DNA of 64,000 bases, taken from assembly GCA_963793645.1 (NCBI GenBank), contig CAWCAW010000003.1, positions 1 to 64,000 of the forward strand. The letters run 5' to 3'. Below are positions 50,674 through 58,200 of the stretch, piece by piece. A program made the position numbers and the translations under genes. The stretch comes from CAWCAW01 sp963793645 (GTDB lineage Bacteria; Actinomycetota; Acidimicrobiia; Acidimicrobiales; UBA8190). The notes below the pieces were generated by a model. The model made no database searches, was not told where the DNA came from, and saw nothing but the letters and a program-made list of their open reading frames with translations. Position 1 is the stretch's first letter. Every line of letters begins with the position of its first letter.

Positions 50674-50978
50674 ATGGCGGCGAAGCCAAGGACGGCGGTG
50701 CGCGGGAAGACAGTGGAACTCCTTCATTCCGAGGGCCACGATGTCGTCGAAGCTGCTGATGGCATCGAAGGACTAGAACGGTTGCGCGAACGGTCCTTTG
50801 ACGTCGTCCTACTTGACCTCCACTTCCCGCGCCTTGATGGGATTGGCGTACTCGACGCTCTGGACAACCCACCTCCGGTGGTCTTGGTATCGGCTTTCGA
50901 GTACTTCGACGACCGAGTAATGCGCGACCGCCTGGAGTCGAAGGTGGTGGCATTTTTACACAAGCCGTCTCGCGCACC
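50674..50978 (+). pseudogene. Response-regulator receiver domain, cut by an IS3-family element
   Basis: The sequence reads TVELLHSEGHDVVEAADGIEGLERL, the phospho-accepting Asp in DVVLLDLHFPRLDGIGVL, VVLVSAFEYFD (conserved Ser position) and the conserved Lys in VVAFLHKPS. The receiver is recognisable, but the acidic pair of the N-terminal pocket is not clear (MAAKPRTAVRGK). It stops being coherent where the insertion element begins. The rest may be after the element at 52253, where TPHQWLLF and ADALGAMA resemble a receiver's last helix. Confidence 0.6.
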
Positions 50979-52252
50979 CGGGTTCGTTGGACACCGAATA
51001 GAGAGGAGCCAAAATGGCTCTCATGACGGTGAGCAGCGATGAAACTGAGGACTTCCGCTCCAAGGCACGGTGGTCGGCCGGCAAGAAACTCGATGTAGTA
51101 CTGCGCCTGCTTCGCGGCGAGAAGCTCGAGGAGTTGAGCCGTGAGGTGGGGATCGAAGCCCATCGCATCGCAGCCTGGCGTGACGAGTTCATGGACGCCG
51201 GCAAACAGGGCCTGAAAGGCAAGCAGGCCACCACTGAGGACGACCGGCGACTGCGTGACGCCGAACGCAAGATCGGTGAGCTCACCTTGGAGAACGAGGT
51301 CTGGAAGAAGGTGGCCGAAAAAGGGGGCTCTCGATGCCGCCACAGAAGCGGCCGAAGTGAGCACGGAGATGAACATTCCCTTGGCCACGGTGTGCCGATC
51401 ACCGGTGCTCCTCGGTCGACCATCTACCACCGCCGTTCTCGTGGAACCCAGCTCGGAGTGCGACCGGGTCCGAAGACGGCTGTTTCGGATGACGACCTCA
51501 CCGGCCTCATTCGCACAGTGATCGTCGATTCTCCTTTCGCCGGCGAAGGGCATCGCAAGGTGAGAGCCCGGCTACGCCGGGATCACGACGTGGTGACAGG
51601 AAAGAACCGGGTACTGCGACTCATGCGAAACGCCGGCCTGCTCGCCCCGCAGCGGGCCCGGCGCCGGCGTCGTCCCCGACTCCATGACGGCACCGTCATC
51701 ACCACCGCCCCCAACGTGCGCTGGGGCACCGACGCCACCATGGCCTGGACCAGAGAAGACGGCTGGGTATGGGTCTTCGTCCTCGTCGACCATTACACCG
51801 ACGAGGCCTGGGCCCACGTGGCCAAGATCGGCAACCGCTTCGCTGCTCTTGCAACCGGTCTACGACGCCGTGATCGACCGCTTTGGAGCACTGGGACCCG
51901 ATGTGGCCCGAGGCATCAAGCTCAGACACGACTGGGGCAGCCAATACCGAGCCCATCACTTCCAGGGCTCGCTCAAGTGGCTCGGCATCGAAGACGACGC
52001 CGCCTTCGTCGGCGAACCCCAGGGCAACGGCGTGGCCGAACGCTTCATCCGGACACTCAAGGAGCAGTGCCTGTGGGCCGAGCTCGCCGACGACGTCGAT
52101 GACCTTCGCCAGGCAGTTGCCTCGTTCATCGAGACCTACAACAACGAGTGGCTCATCGAGCGCCTCGGCCACCGCACGCCACGAGAGGCGTTCAACGAAG
52201 CGACAGCTCAGGTTGCCGCGTGATAGTCAAAGGATCTGTCCAACGGACCGGG
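50978..52252 (+). mobile_element. IS3-family element with imperfect terminal repeats
   Basis: Likely ends are CCGGGTTCGTTGGACA (50978-50993) and its inverse TGTCCAACGGACCGG (52237-52251), whose complement reads CCGGTCCGTTGGACA. The GTTGGACA core is identical at both ends. Between them is an IS3-type transposase. A target duplication was not confirmed. The left end abuts the truncated receiver domain. Confidence 0.6.
51014..52223 (+). pseudogene. IS3-family transposase (OrfA-OrfB) with frame changes
   Basis: OrfA starts at 51014 and holds a helix-turn-helix (RGEKLEELSREVGIEAHRIAAWRDEF) and a leucine-zipper-like end (DRRLRDAERKIGELTLENEVWKKVAEK). OrfB holds the rve/DDE core: VRWGTDATMAWTREDGWVWVFVL, LRHDWGSQYRAHHF and NGVAERFIRTLKEQ. 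The frame changes near 51,325 at a GAAAAAGGGGG run, near 51,393 and near 51,845. The first may be the normal IS3 OrfA-OrfB frameshift. The other two look like indels, so activity is doubtful. Confidence 0.75.
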
Positions 52253-52430
52253 GCCGCAACAGTGGCCACACCTCACCAGTGGCTGCTATTCGGTACCAAC
52301 ACTCCACCACAGCGTGACAGACGCCTGGCTGATGCACTCGGCGCGATGGCCTCGTCGACCAAGGTCGTCCCACTGAGACGGACGAAGGACGGACAAAAAG
52401 GCGAGCGCAAGATGACAAACAGGTGGGTTA
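52253..52430 (+). pseudogene. Possible 3' remnant of the split response regulator
   Basis: The plus strand reads VATPHQWLLFGTNTPPQRDRRLADALGAMASS directly after the IS3 right end. It resembles the last helix region of a receiver (TPHQLL and ADALG), but no terminal stop is found before the tRNA. Weak evidence. Confidence 0.3.
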
Positions 52431-52455
52431 GTGCTCTCACCAGGAAAATCGTTTG

Positions 52456-52528
52456 CAGCCCCAACGGGATTCGAACCCGTGTCTCCACCTTGAGAGGGTG
52501 GTGTCCTAGGCCTCTAGACGATGGGGCC
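52456..52528 (-). tRNA. tRNA-Glu (CUC)
   Basis: The minus strand folds as a standard cloverleaf of 73 bases. The acceptor stem is GGCCCCA with TGGGGCT, the anticodon stem is CCACC with GGTGG, the anticodon loop CTCTCAA gives anticodon CUC, and the T-loop is TTCGAATC with a CGGG/CCCG stem. The discriminator is G, and CCA is not encoded. Confidence 0.92.
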
Positions 52529-52561
52529 GAGCGCCCTATTGGGCCGTGTCAGTCTAGCTGA

Positions 52562-53521
52562 ATGGGCGCTGGACCCATTTTGGATCCAGGCCTGCGCCTG
52601 ACGGCCACAGCTCGCCCGAGCTGACCTACCGACCCGTGAATCCCACCCGGTCCAGCCTCGCTTTGTCGCGGGCCAGTGCGCGTCGGTCCCGCCGGGGTGC
52701 CGCCGGTCAGTGAGCCGGCTCGGCCGCTTCCTGAGCCACCTCCGACGCGCGCCTGAAGAGCCATCAGAGACGGCGCCATCACCGGACTCAGCCCCAAGTC
52801 GACTCGGCCGCTCGCTGGTACGCCGTCACCCCCATGATCCTCGTCAACGGCGGACTAACGCGCATGGATCGAAGGATGCAGGAACTGGTGGCCGTGTTCC
52901 CGTTGTCGGGGTCCCTCCGACACAGACTTCGTGGTACTCGTCGATATCCACGATGTCGGTAACGACGCCGACCGCCAGTCCTGCAATGGCTACAACGCAT
53001 CTCGGCGAAATGACGCCGGCGATTTCACGCTCGACGACGAAGATCGCCATCCGCTTCGCGGTCATCGGGCGAAGACGACGCGTCGATCTGCAAGCGTCAC
53101 GCGCGGAACGCTTAACACTTCTGCGCGTGTCGATTCGCGTGTCAACACCCCTCTAACACGCGTCGACAACTGCGTCTCGTCACTCGCCGTTGTAGGCAGA
53201 ACACCCAAAAAGACCTTATACATCAGGCAATTCTCAGCTCCTCAGCGCGCACCAAGGTTCAGCGGATTCCCAGACCATCAACGCCTGCGCAACTTGTCAA
53301 TTGTCCCTCACATTTGACGATGCAATGCAATGCCGTTGTCGTCACAATGATTTTCCAGACGGAGACCTGACGTGTCCGTCACTGTCGACTCCACGATGCA
53401 ACCAAGGGGGTGGTGGCAAGACAACGCAACACCAGGCGCACGGCGGAAACAACGAATCAGTCGGCGGGAACGACCCAAACTGCAATCCTCGATCAGTGAT
53501 CGAGAACCATAAGGAGGAATA
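52562..53521. other. Long region with no convincing gene
   Basis: About 960 bases. A minus-strand stretch (52844-53065) starts MTAKRMAIFVVEREIAGV, like the start of a small DUF4242-type protein, but the rest does not fit. The remainder has low coding appearance. It may hold a decayed gene, and the promoter of the secreted-protein gene should be near 53,480. Confidence 0.45.
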
Positions 53522-54190
53522 GTGCGAACACATGCACATCGAAGGTTCGTGACTGTGTCGGCCGCCCTTGCTGTTGCCATACCGCTCGGCATCGGCGCCG
53601 CCATCGTCGGACCAACATTGGCAAGCGCCGGCGGTGTCCAAGACCCCGTCATGTGCAACGTCACGGGCACGGCCAGCTTCAGCCCTCCCCTTACCCATGC
53701 CGGGGAGAACACCGGAAAAGGTTCTGTCGAGACCGTCACGTTGTCCGGCTTCAGCGAGAGCCACTGTCTGTCATCTTCGGCTTCGGGCGCTCCCAGCAGC
53801 GGCACCTTGGCGACAACCAGCGTCTCGATTGAGGCCACCAAGGTGGGATCGGGGAAAACCGCTGAATACCTCACTGGCTATTGCCCGGGATTCGCGTCTC
53901 CCAACTCCCTTAAGGCACTGAAGAACGTGGCACTGACGACGACCTGGAGCGGGGGCGAGGGAAACACGACGGCAATCGAGACGAAGTCGCCGACGATAGC
54001 TGCCAACGACCTTGGTGAAGCTGGGTTCGCCATCTCCGCCAAATACGAGTCGGGTTCGTACGCAGCCAAGGTGGTCCAGGCGATCTTGTACCTGACCAGC
54101 TCCGAGACGGGCACCCTGGCCGGTGGATGCGAAAGCACGACCGTCAGTTCCATCACCTTCGACGGAACGACCAGCACCGTCCTGCAATAG
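53522..54190 (+). CDS. Secreted protein of unknown function
   Basis: The GTG at 53522 follows AAGGAGGAAT, a strong ribosome site. The signal peptide (VTVSAALAVAIPLGIGAAIVGPTLASA) precedes a 190-residue beta-rich domain with two or three Cys pairs (VMCNVTGTASF; SHCLSSS; GYCPGF; GGCESTT). Repeated in actinobacterial secretomes as I recall, function unknown. It ends in front of a long hairpin shared with the convergent ferredoxin gene. Confidence 0.65.
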   Translation: MRTHAHRRFVTVSAALAVAIPLGIGAAIVGPTLASAGGVQDPVMCNVTGTASFSPPLTHAGENTGKGSVETVTLSGFSESHCLSSSASGAPSSGTLATTSVSIEATKVGSGKTAEYLTGYCPGFASPNSLKALKNVALTTTWSGGEGNTTAIETKSPTIAANDLGEAGFAISAKYESGSYAAKVVQAILYLTSSETGTLAGGCESTTVSSITFDGTTSTVLQ

Positions 54191-54217
54191 GACACCCCTT
54201 GCGGCCGGCTCGCCGGC

Positions 54218-54469
54218 TCACCGGCTGACGCTTGGTTCCCCTTGGGCGTCAGCCGGTGCCGGCCCGGCTCGCATGGCCCGCATCCGGAGGGCGCGTGTCG
54301 GGCATTGACGCACCGCCCAGCGGGCCAAGTCGAGTAGCTGGGGTGGCACCTCGCCGGTGGCCACGATCGGATATCCCCATTCGTCGAGGCCCACCAGCTC
54401 GGGAAGCAGCTCGGCGCAGTATCCGTAGGCCTCGCAGGCAATGGGATCGACAAACAGCGATTCGGACAT
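54218..54469 (-). CDS. Small ferredoxin, Cx5C...CP type
   Basis: An 83-residue protein with CEAYGYC and, near the C-terminus, RQCPTRAL: the C-x5-C...C-P spacing of single-cluster [3Fe-4S] ferredoxins, which usually serve cytochromes P450 or oxidoreductases. It begins 12 bases after the NuoF-like gene ends on the same strand, so it is likely the electron partner of that protein. The stop region is also the right arm of a long inverted repeat. Confidence 0.75.
   Translation of the reverse strand: MSESLFVDPIACEAYGYCAELLPELVGLDEWGYPIVATGEVPPQLLDLARWAVRQCPTRALRMRAMRAGPAPADAQGEPSVSR
54219..54258. terminator. Bidirectional terminator-like hairpin
   Basis: A perfect 13-bp stem pairs CACCGGCTGACGC (54219-54231) with GCGTCAGCCGGTG (54246-54258) around a 14-base loop. 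It lies between convergent genes, overlapping the last codons of the ferredoxin gene. No T-run follows, so it may act with other factors. Confidence 0.6.
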
Positions 54470-54481
54470 GACGTGACCTCC

Positions 54482-55720
54482 TCACACGGTCGGCAACGTG
54501 AGCACACTCAAAGCACGGTGACCGGGGCACCGGCGCCCTGACGCATGAAACGCCACGTCTTCGGCGAACACGTCGATGGCACTCGCCACCATGCGCACCA
54601 CGCCATCAGGGTGACCGCAGGCCCCCCGGCCCCGCACCATTTCCAGGTGGCGGGAAAGACGCTCCACGACAGCGGCGTCGCCTTGGGCGTCTGCGAGGGC
54701 GTCCATGTCGGCGGCAATGGCACCCAGGCCGAACACGCACGGCCCGCATTGCCCAGCACTCTGGTCCGCCATGTAGGCGGCGATGCGAGCCACCTCGGCA
54801 ATCGGACAGGAACTGGCCGGAAGCACGACGACGACGCCGGCACCGGGAGAAGGACCGAACTCTCCGAGCGGCCTTGGCGCCAAGGGGACGTCGAAGCGGT
54901 AGGCGCCAATCCAAGTTCCCCCGTACCCGCCCAGCAAGACGGCCGCCACCATGTCGGTAGGGCCGGCTTGATCCACGACCTGGCCGAGGGACATGCCCAT
55001 GGAGATCTCGTAGACACCCGGACGTTCGACACCGCCTGACACCGAGACGAGCGCCGTGTTGGCGGCATCGGCCCCGTACCGTGCCACCAGTGCCATGCTC
55101 GCCAACGTTTCGGCGTTGTGGACGAGAGCCGGTCCCCTTCGCACCCGAAGCCCGATGCTTTTGTCAGGACGGAAAGCGGGGACACCGGGTCCGCCGTTGA
55201 TCCAATCGATGAGAGCGGATTCCTCTCCGGCCAGGTAGCGGCCCGGGGGACGCACGATGTCGACGGCAACGGGAGCCAGGGTGGTGCCGGCGCGCTCGCG
55301 CAGCGCCGACGCCACGGACGCGGCAACGTCGTCATGCTTGGTTGGCACGCAGACGACGATCCGTGTCGCACCCAGGACGGAGGCGGCCAACTCGGCCCCG
55401 TCCAGCACGAGGTGGGGGGCACACATGAGCAGGACTCGATCCTTGGAACTGGCGGGCTCGCCTTCCATGGCGTTGACCACGAGCACGGGGGCGCCGCGGC
55501 ACGCCACGGTGGCGACGAGCTTGCGACCGGCCGGGAATCCGGCGCCACCTCGACCAGCGAGACCCGAATCATCCACGGCGCCAACGAACGCGTCAGCCCA
55601 CCCGCGTTCGCCCCAAGGCAGTGGCCCGTAAACCTGCATGTGGCTGGCCAAGTCCGTGTTATGGGTGGCCCTCCACCCCGACAGGAGGCCGACGCGTTCG
55701 GTGGTGACAAGAGCAGGCAT
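54482..55720 (-). CDS. NuoF-like NAD(P)H:acceptor oxidoreductase (51-kDa subunit family)
   Basis: About 412 residues. FMN/NADH-binding signature GRGGAGFPAGRKLVATVA, then the NuoF-like patterns GEPASSKDRVLL and PPGRYLAGEESALIDWI. The [4Fe-4S] site is SAGQCGPCVFGL with a later Cys in GRGACGHPDG. The family oxidises NADH and passes electrons through FMN to an iron-sulfur cluster. The gene follows the ferric-reductase-like gene by 10 bases and precedes a ferredoxin by 12 bases, so it likely feeds electrons within this cluster, not into complex I, whose other subunits are absent here. Confidence 0.85.
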   Translation of the reverse strand: MPALVTTERVGLLSGWRATHNTDLASHMQVYGPLPWGERGWADAFVGAVDDSGLAGRGGAGFPAGRKLVATVACRGAPVLVVNAMEGEPASSKDRVLLMCAPHLVLDGAELAASVLGATRIVVCVPTKHDDVAASVASALRERAGTTLAPVAVDIVRPPGRYLAGEESALIDWINGGPGVPAFRPDKSIGLRVRRGPALVHNAETLASMALVARYGADAANTALVSVSGGVERPGVYEISMGMSLGQVVDQAGPTDMVAAVLLGGYGGTWIGAYRFDVPLAPRPLGEFGPSPGAGVVVVLPASSCPIAEVARIAAYMADQSAGQCGPCVFGLGAIAADMDALADAQGDAAVVERLSRHLEMVRGRGACGHPDGVVRMVASAIDVFAEDVAFHASGRRCPGHRALSVLTLPTV

Positions 55721-55730
55721 GGTGTTCCTT

Positions 55731-56360
55731 TCAGCGACGGCGTGATCGCATCATCGAGGTGGCCCGGGGGCGGGTGCGAGACGCCCCCGCCGTAACACTG
55801 GCGGCGTTGGGCGCAGGACCGGCTGGGTGCGCTGCACTGACGGCGAAGGGCAATCGACACAACAGCGCACCCACCACACCAACGATGCAGGTGATGGTCA
55901 CCGCCAGCACCCACGTGGTGTTCATGTCCGTGCCGATGGCGATGCTGTGGGCCACGGCCACCGGCCAACTCGCATAAGCAAGCCAGTGCACGAGGCGCCA
56001 TGTGCGCGCCGGGATGTGGTGGCGCAGAAGGCTCGTCACGAACACGGCCATCATGAGATCCAGACTGATGGTGCCGACTCCCACCCACAAACGCTTGTAG
56101 TCCGAGGCGAAGGGGACCACCACCGCTTCCCAGCCGATATGGACGTAGGTGTCCATCACACTGGTAAGGACATGGCCGACCAGAAAGACGACGGCCAGGA
56201 GTGATAGCCGTCGATGAAGGTCCTGCTGCGCGAAACCGGGCCACCGCGTCGTGGTGAACCGGGTGGCTGTGAGCAGGCCGGCCATGGTGGTGGCGCTGAG
56301 CAGGATCAGCGCCACCAGACCCGTGGCCCGGGTGGCGTACCAAAGCACCGGCGAGCTCAT
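55731..56360 (-). CDS. Ferric-reductase-like transmembrane heme protein
   Basis: About 209 residues with six membrane helices and histidines in the heme-binding pattern: DLHRRLSLLAVVFLVGHVLTS, LRHHIPARTWRLVHWLAYASW and VAVAHSIAIGTD. It belongs to the ferric-reductase-like (FRD) family, which can pass electrons across the membrane. The soluble FAD/NAD domain is missing, so partners must supply electrons. The start overlaps the ApbE stop by four bases (ATGA), a tight coupling. Confidence 0.8.
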   Translation of the reverse strand: MSSPVLWYATRATGLVALILLSATTMAGLLTATRFTTTRWPGFAQQDLHRRLSLLAVVFLVGHVLTSVMDTYVHIGWEAVVVPFASDYKRLWVGVGTISLDLMMAVFVTSLLRHHIPARTWRLVHWLAYASWPVAVAHSIAIGTDMNTTWVLAVTITCIVGVVGALLCRLPFAVSAAHPAGPAPNAASVTAGASRTRPRATSMMRSRRR

Positions 56361-57331
56361 CGGCTCGGGACCATTGCGGCGACGGCTCTGGCCTCGGCCC
56401 CAGGCGCGGCGCCCCGCTCTGATGGCCAACCGTTCAACGTGATCACGGCGCCGTCGTGGCGAACCAGGCGAGCCGGCCGTCCACGTTGCACCAGTGGCGC
56501 CAGCGCCTGTGGGCCCCACACCACCGCCGCCGTCGACAGGGCGTTGGCCTGCACGCAGGTGGGTGCTGCCACCGAGACCAGGTCCCAGTAACGAGGAACA
56601 CAATCCCCGGTGCGCGGATCGACGATGTGGTGGCGATGACATCCACCGCCGGTCCAGGTCCGTACACCAGGACTCGAGCTGGCCAGGGCACCTTGGAGGG
56701 CGATGACCTGGTCGACATCGTCGACGGATGCCGAGGAATCTCGGGCGATACCGACGGACCATCCCAAGGCCGGATGCGGACCGGCGGTGGCGATGTCGCC
56801 GCCCACGCTCACCAACACGCCGACACCCGATCGCTCGGCGATTCGAGCCGCGGCCCGGTCGGCGGCCAACGCCTTCGCGCTCGAACCCACGTCGATACGC
56901 ACCGCCGGCGGCACGCAGATGGTGCGGTGCGCGGCGTCGAGCTCGATGGTCTTCCACCCCGGTGCCGGGGCGGCGGGGGTGACAACGGGTCGGTCGTCAT
57001 CACCCAGCAGAGCGAAGTCCCGGTCGTAGCCGAGCGCCTCCAGGGCCGACCCGATGGTCGGGTCGACGGCTCCGCTGGTGTCGGCGGCAACGTCGCAGGC
57101 GACGCGCACCACCTCGAAGAGCAGATCGCTCACCACAACGGGCGAGCCCGCACACCGGTACAGCGCATGGATCTCCGAATCAGGACGGAACCGGGAGCAG
57201 GCGTCGTCAAGCATGCGCAGCTCGTGGGCCAAGAGCGCCTCCGCCAGCCCCGCCGCACCCGGATCGGTGACGGCCACGATCGCCGTCGTACCGATGGCAG
57301 AGATGCTGCGGGTGACCACATGTCGGCCCAC
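56357..57331 (-). CDS. apbE: FAD:protein FMN transferase (ApbE)
   Basis: About 324 residues. ApbE signatures: CSRFRPDSEIHAL, DPTIGSALEALGYD, IDVGSSAKALAADRAAARI, GVLVSVGGDIATAGPHP, HHIVDPRTGD and VAAPTCVQANALSTAAVVWG. ApbE transfers FMN from FAD to a Thr or Ser of target proteins in a D/S-x-x-T-A-T-type motif. The usual target is an FMN-binding protein, none of which is visible beside it. The start is directly after the stop of the Ser/Thr-rich gene. No signal peptide is obvious. Confidence 0.85.
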   Translation of the reverse strand: MGRHVVTRSISAIGTTAIVAVTDPGAAGLAEALLAHELRMLDDACSRFRPDSEIHALYRCAGSPVVVSDLLFEVVRVACDVAADTSGAVDPTIGSALEALGYDRDFALLGDDDRPVVTPAAPAPGWKTIELDAAHRTICVPPAVRIDVGSSAKALAADRAAARIAERSGVGVLVSVGGDIATAGPHPALGWSVGIARDSSASVDDVDQVIALQGALASSSPGVRTWTGGGCHRHHIVDPRTGDCVPRYWDLVSVAAPTCVQANALSTAAVVWGPQALAPLVQRGRPARLVRHDGAVITLNGWPSERGAAPGAEARAVAAMVPSR

Positions 57332-57333
57332 GG

Positions 57334-57735
57334 TCAGCGCCCCGACCCACCGGAGACGACGGTGGCGCTGCCTGCCGATGACGACACCGAACTCGTCGAT
57401 CCCGAGCTGCTGCTCGAGCTGGGCGTCGTGGTCGTGGTGGTGTCATCGGCGACCTCCCCGGAACCCGATCCGCCCGCTGTCGCCGACGTCGTAGGGGTGG
57501 TGGCGGCTGTACCGGCGCTACTGCTTCGCGAGACCGCGGTAGTGGCGGCCGTGGAGGTAGCGGCAGCGGGGATCTCGTGCGCCATGAAGATGCCGAACAC
57601 CACGGCAAGCCCGGTGGCGACGGCGCCGATGGAGCGACCAAATCCTCTGGCCCTGGTCAGACCGGTTCGACGGCGGCGCTGGCTCGCAGTTCCGGCCGAG
57701 CCGGAGGCATCCGAGTAGTCGAGGGGACGGGCCAT
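57334..57735 (-). CDS. Small membrane protein with Ser/Thr-rich tail
   Basis: About 133 residues: an N-terminal soluble part, one membrane helix (IGAVATGLAVVFGIFMAHEI), then a tail of Ser, Thr, Ala and Gly (TTTTTTPSSSSSSGSTSS). It is first in the redox cluster, two bases before ApbE. The tail is probably on the outside. It lacks a recognisable FMN-binding domain, but its Thr-rich tail could be a carrier or anchor. I cannot name its family. Confidence 0.6.
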   Translation of the reverse strand: MARPLDYSDASGSAGTASQRRRRTGLTRARGFGRSIGAVATGLAVVFGIFMAHEIPAAATSTAATTAVSRSSSAGTAATTPTTSATAGGSGSGEVADDTTTTTTPSSSSSSGSTSSVSSSAGSATVVSGGSGR

Positions 57736-57858
57736 GCATAGGAGCCAACCACCGTTCACTGGCAGAAAACGGAGGACAACATGTGGACCCGCTGTGAATC
57801 GCCGCGGTCCGCCGCTCAGGAATCGGTGACGCTCCCACACGATCGCCGGTGATCCATA

Positions 57859-58173
57859 ATGTCGGTGATGGAACTACTCCCTGCCGGCGTCCTCTCTCCA
57901 CCGCGACCCCCGCGGCCGCCGGCGCCCCCCACCACGGGCTGGCCAGGGGGTAGCCAGCGCCCCCGGCGCCCGCCCCGGGAGCCGGTGCCGCGCCGGGGCC
58001 CCATCGCGTTTTTGCGAGGGTCGTTCTTCGAGTTGAGGCAGGTAGTGTGGCCGCTGCTCACCGCCACGCTGCGGGCTTCGACGGTCGTCGCCATCACCGC
58101 GACGCTGGTTGCTGCCGGCGTCGCCGCCAGCGGGTTCGGTTTCGAAAGGGCAATTTCTCACGTCATCGCCTGA
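57859..58173 (+). CDS. SecE-like small membrane protein
   Basis: About 104 residues. After a Pro/Arg-rich N-terminus comes FLRGSFFELRQVVWPLLTATLRASTVVAITATLV, close to the SecE core (ELRKVVWPT then one helix). Real secE usually sits beside nusG and ribosomal genes, which are not here, so this could be a second SecE-like protein or an unrelated one-helix protein. It is divergent from the redox cluster. Confidence 0.5.
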   Translation: MSVMELLPAGVLSPPRPPRPPAPPTTGWPGGSQRPRRPPREPVPRRGPIAFLRGSFFELRQVVWPLLTATLRASTVVAITATLVAAGVAASGFGFERAISHVIA

Positions 58174-58200
58174 GGCGATTCCGTGGCGCCGCGCCGACGG

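Noticed and set aside
52844..53065. Possible DUF4242-like small protein on the minus strand
   Set aside because: Only the first dozen residues resemble the family, and the remainder does not.
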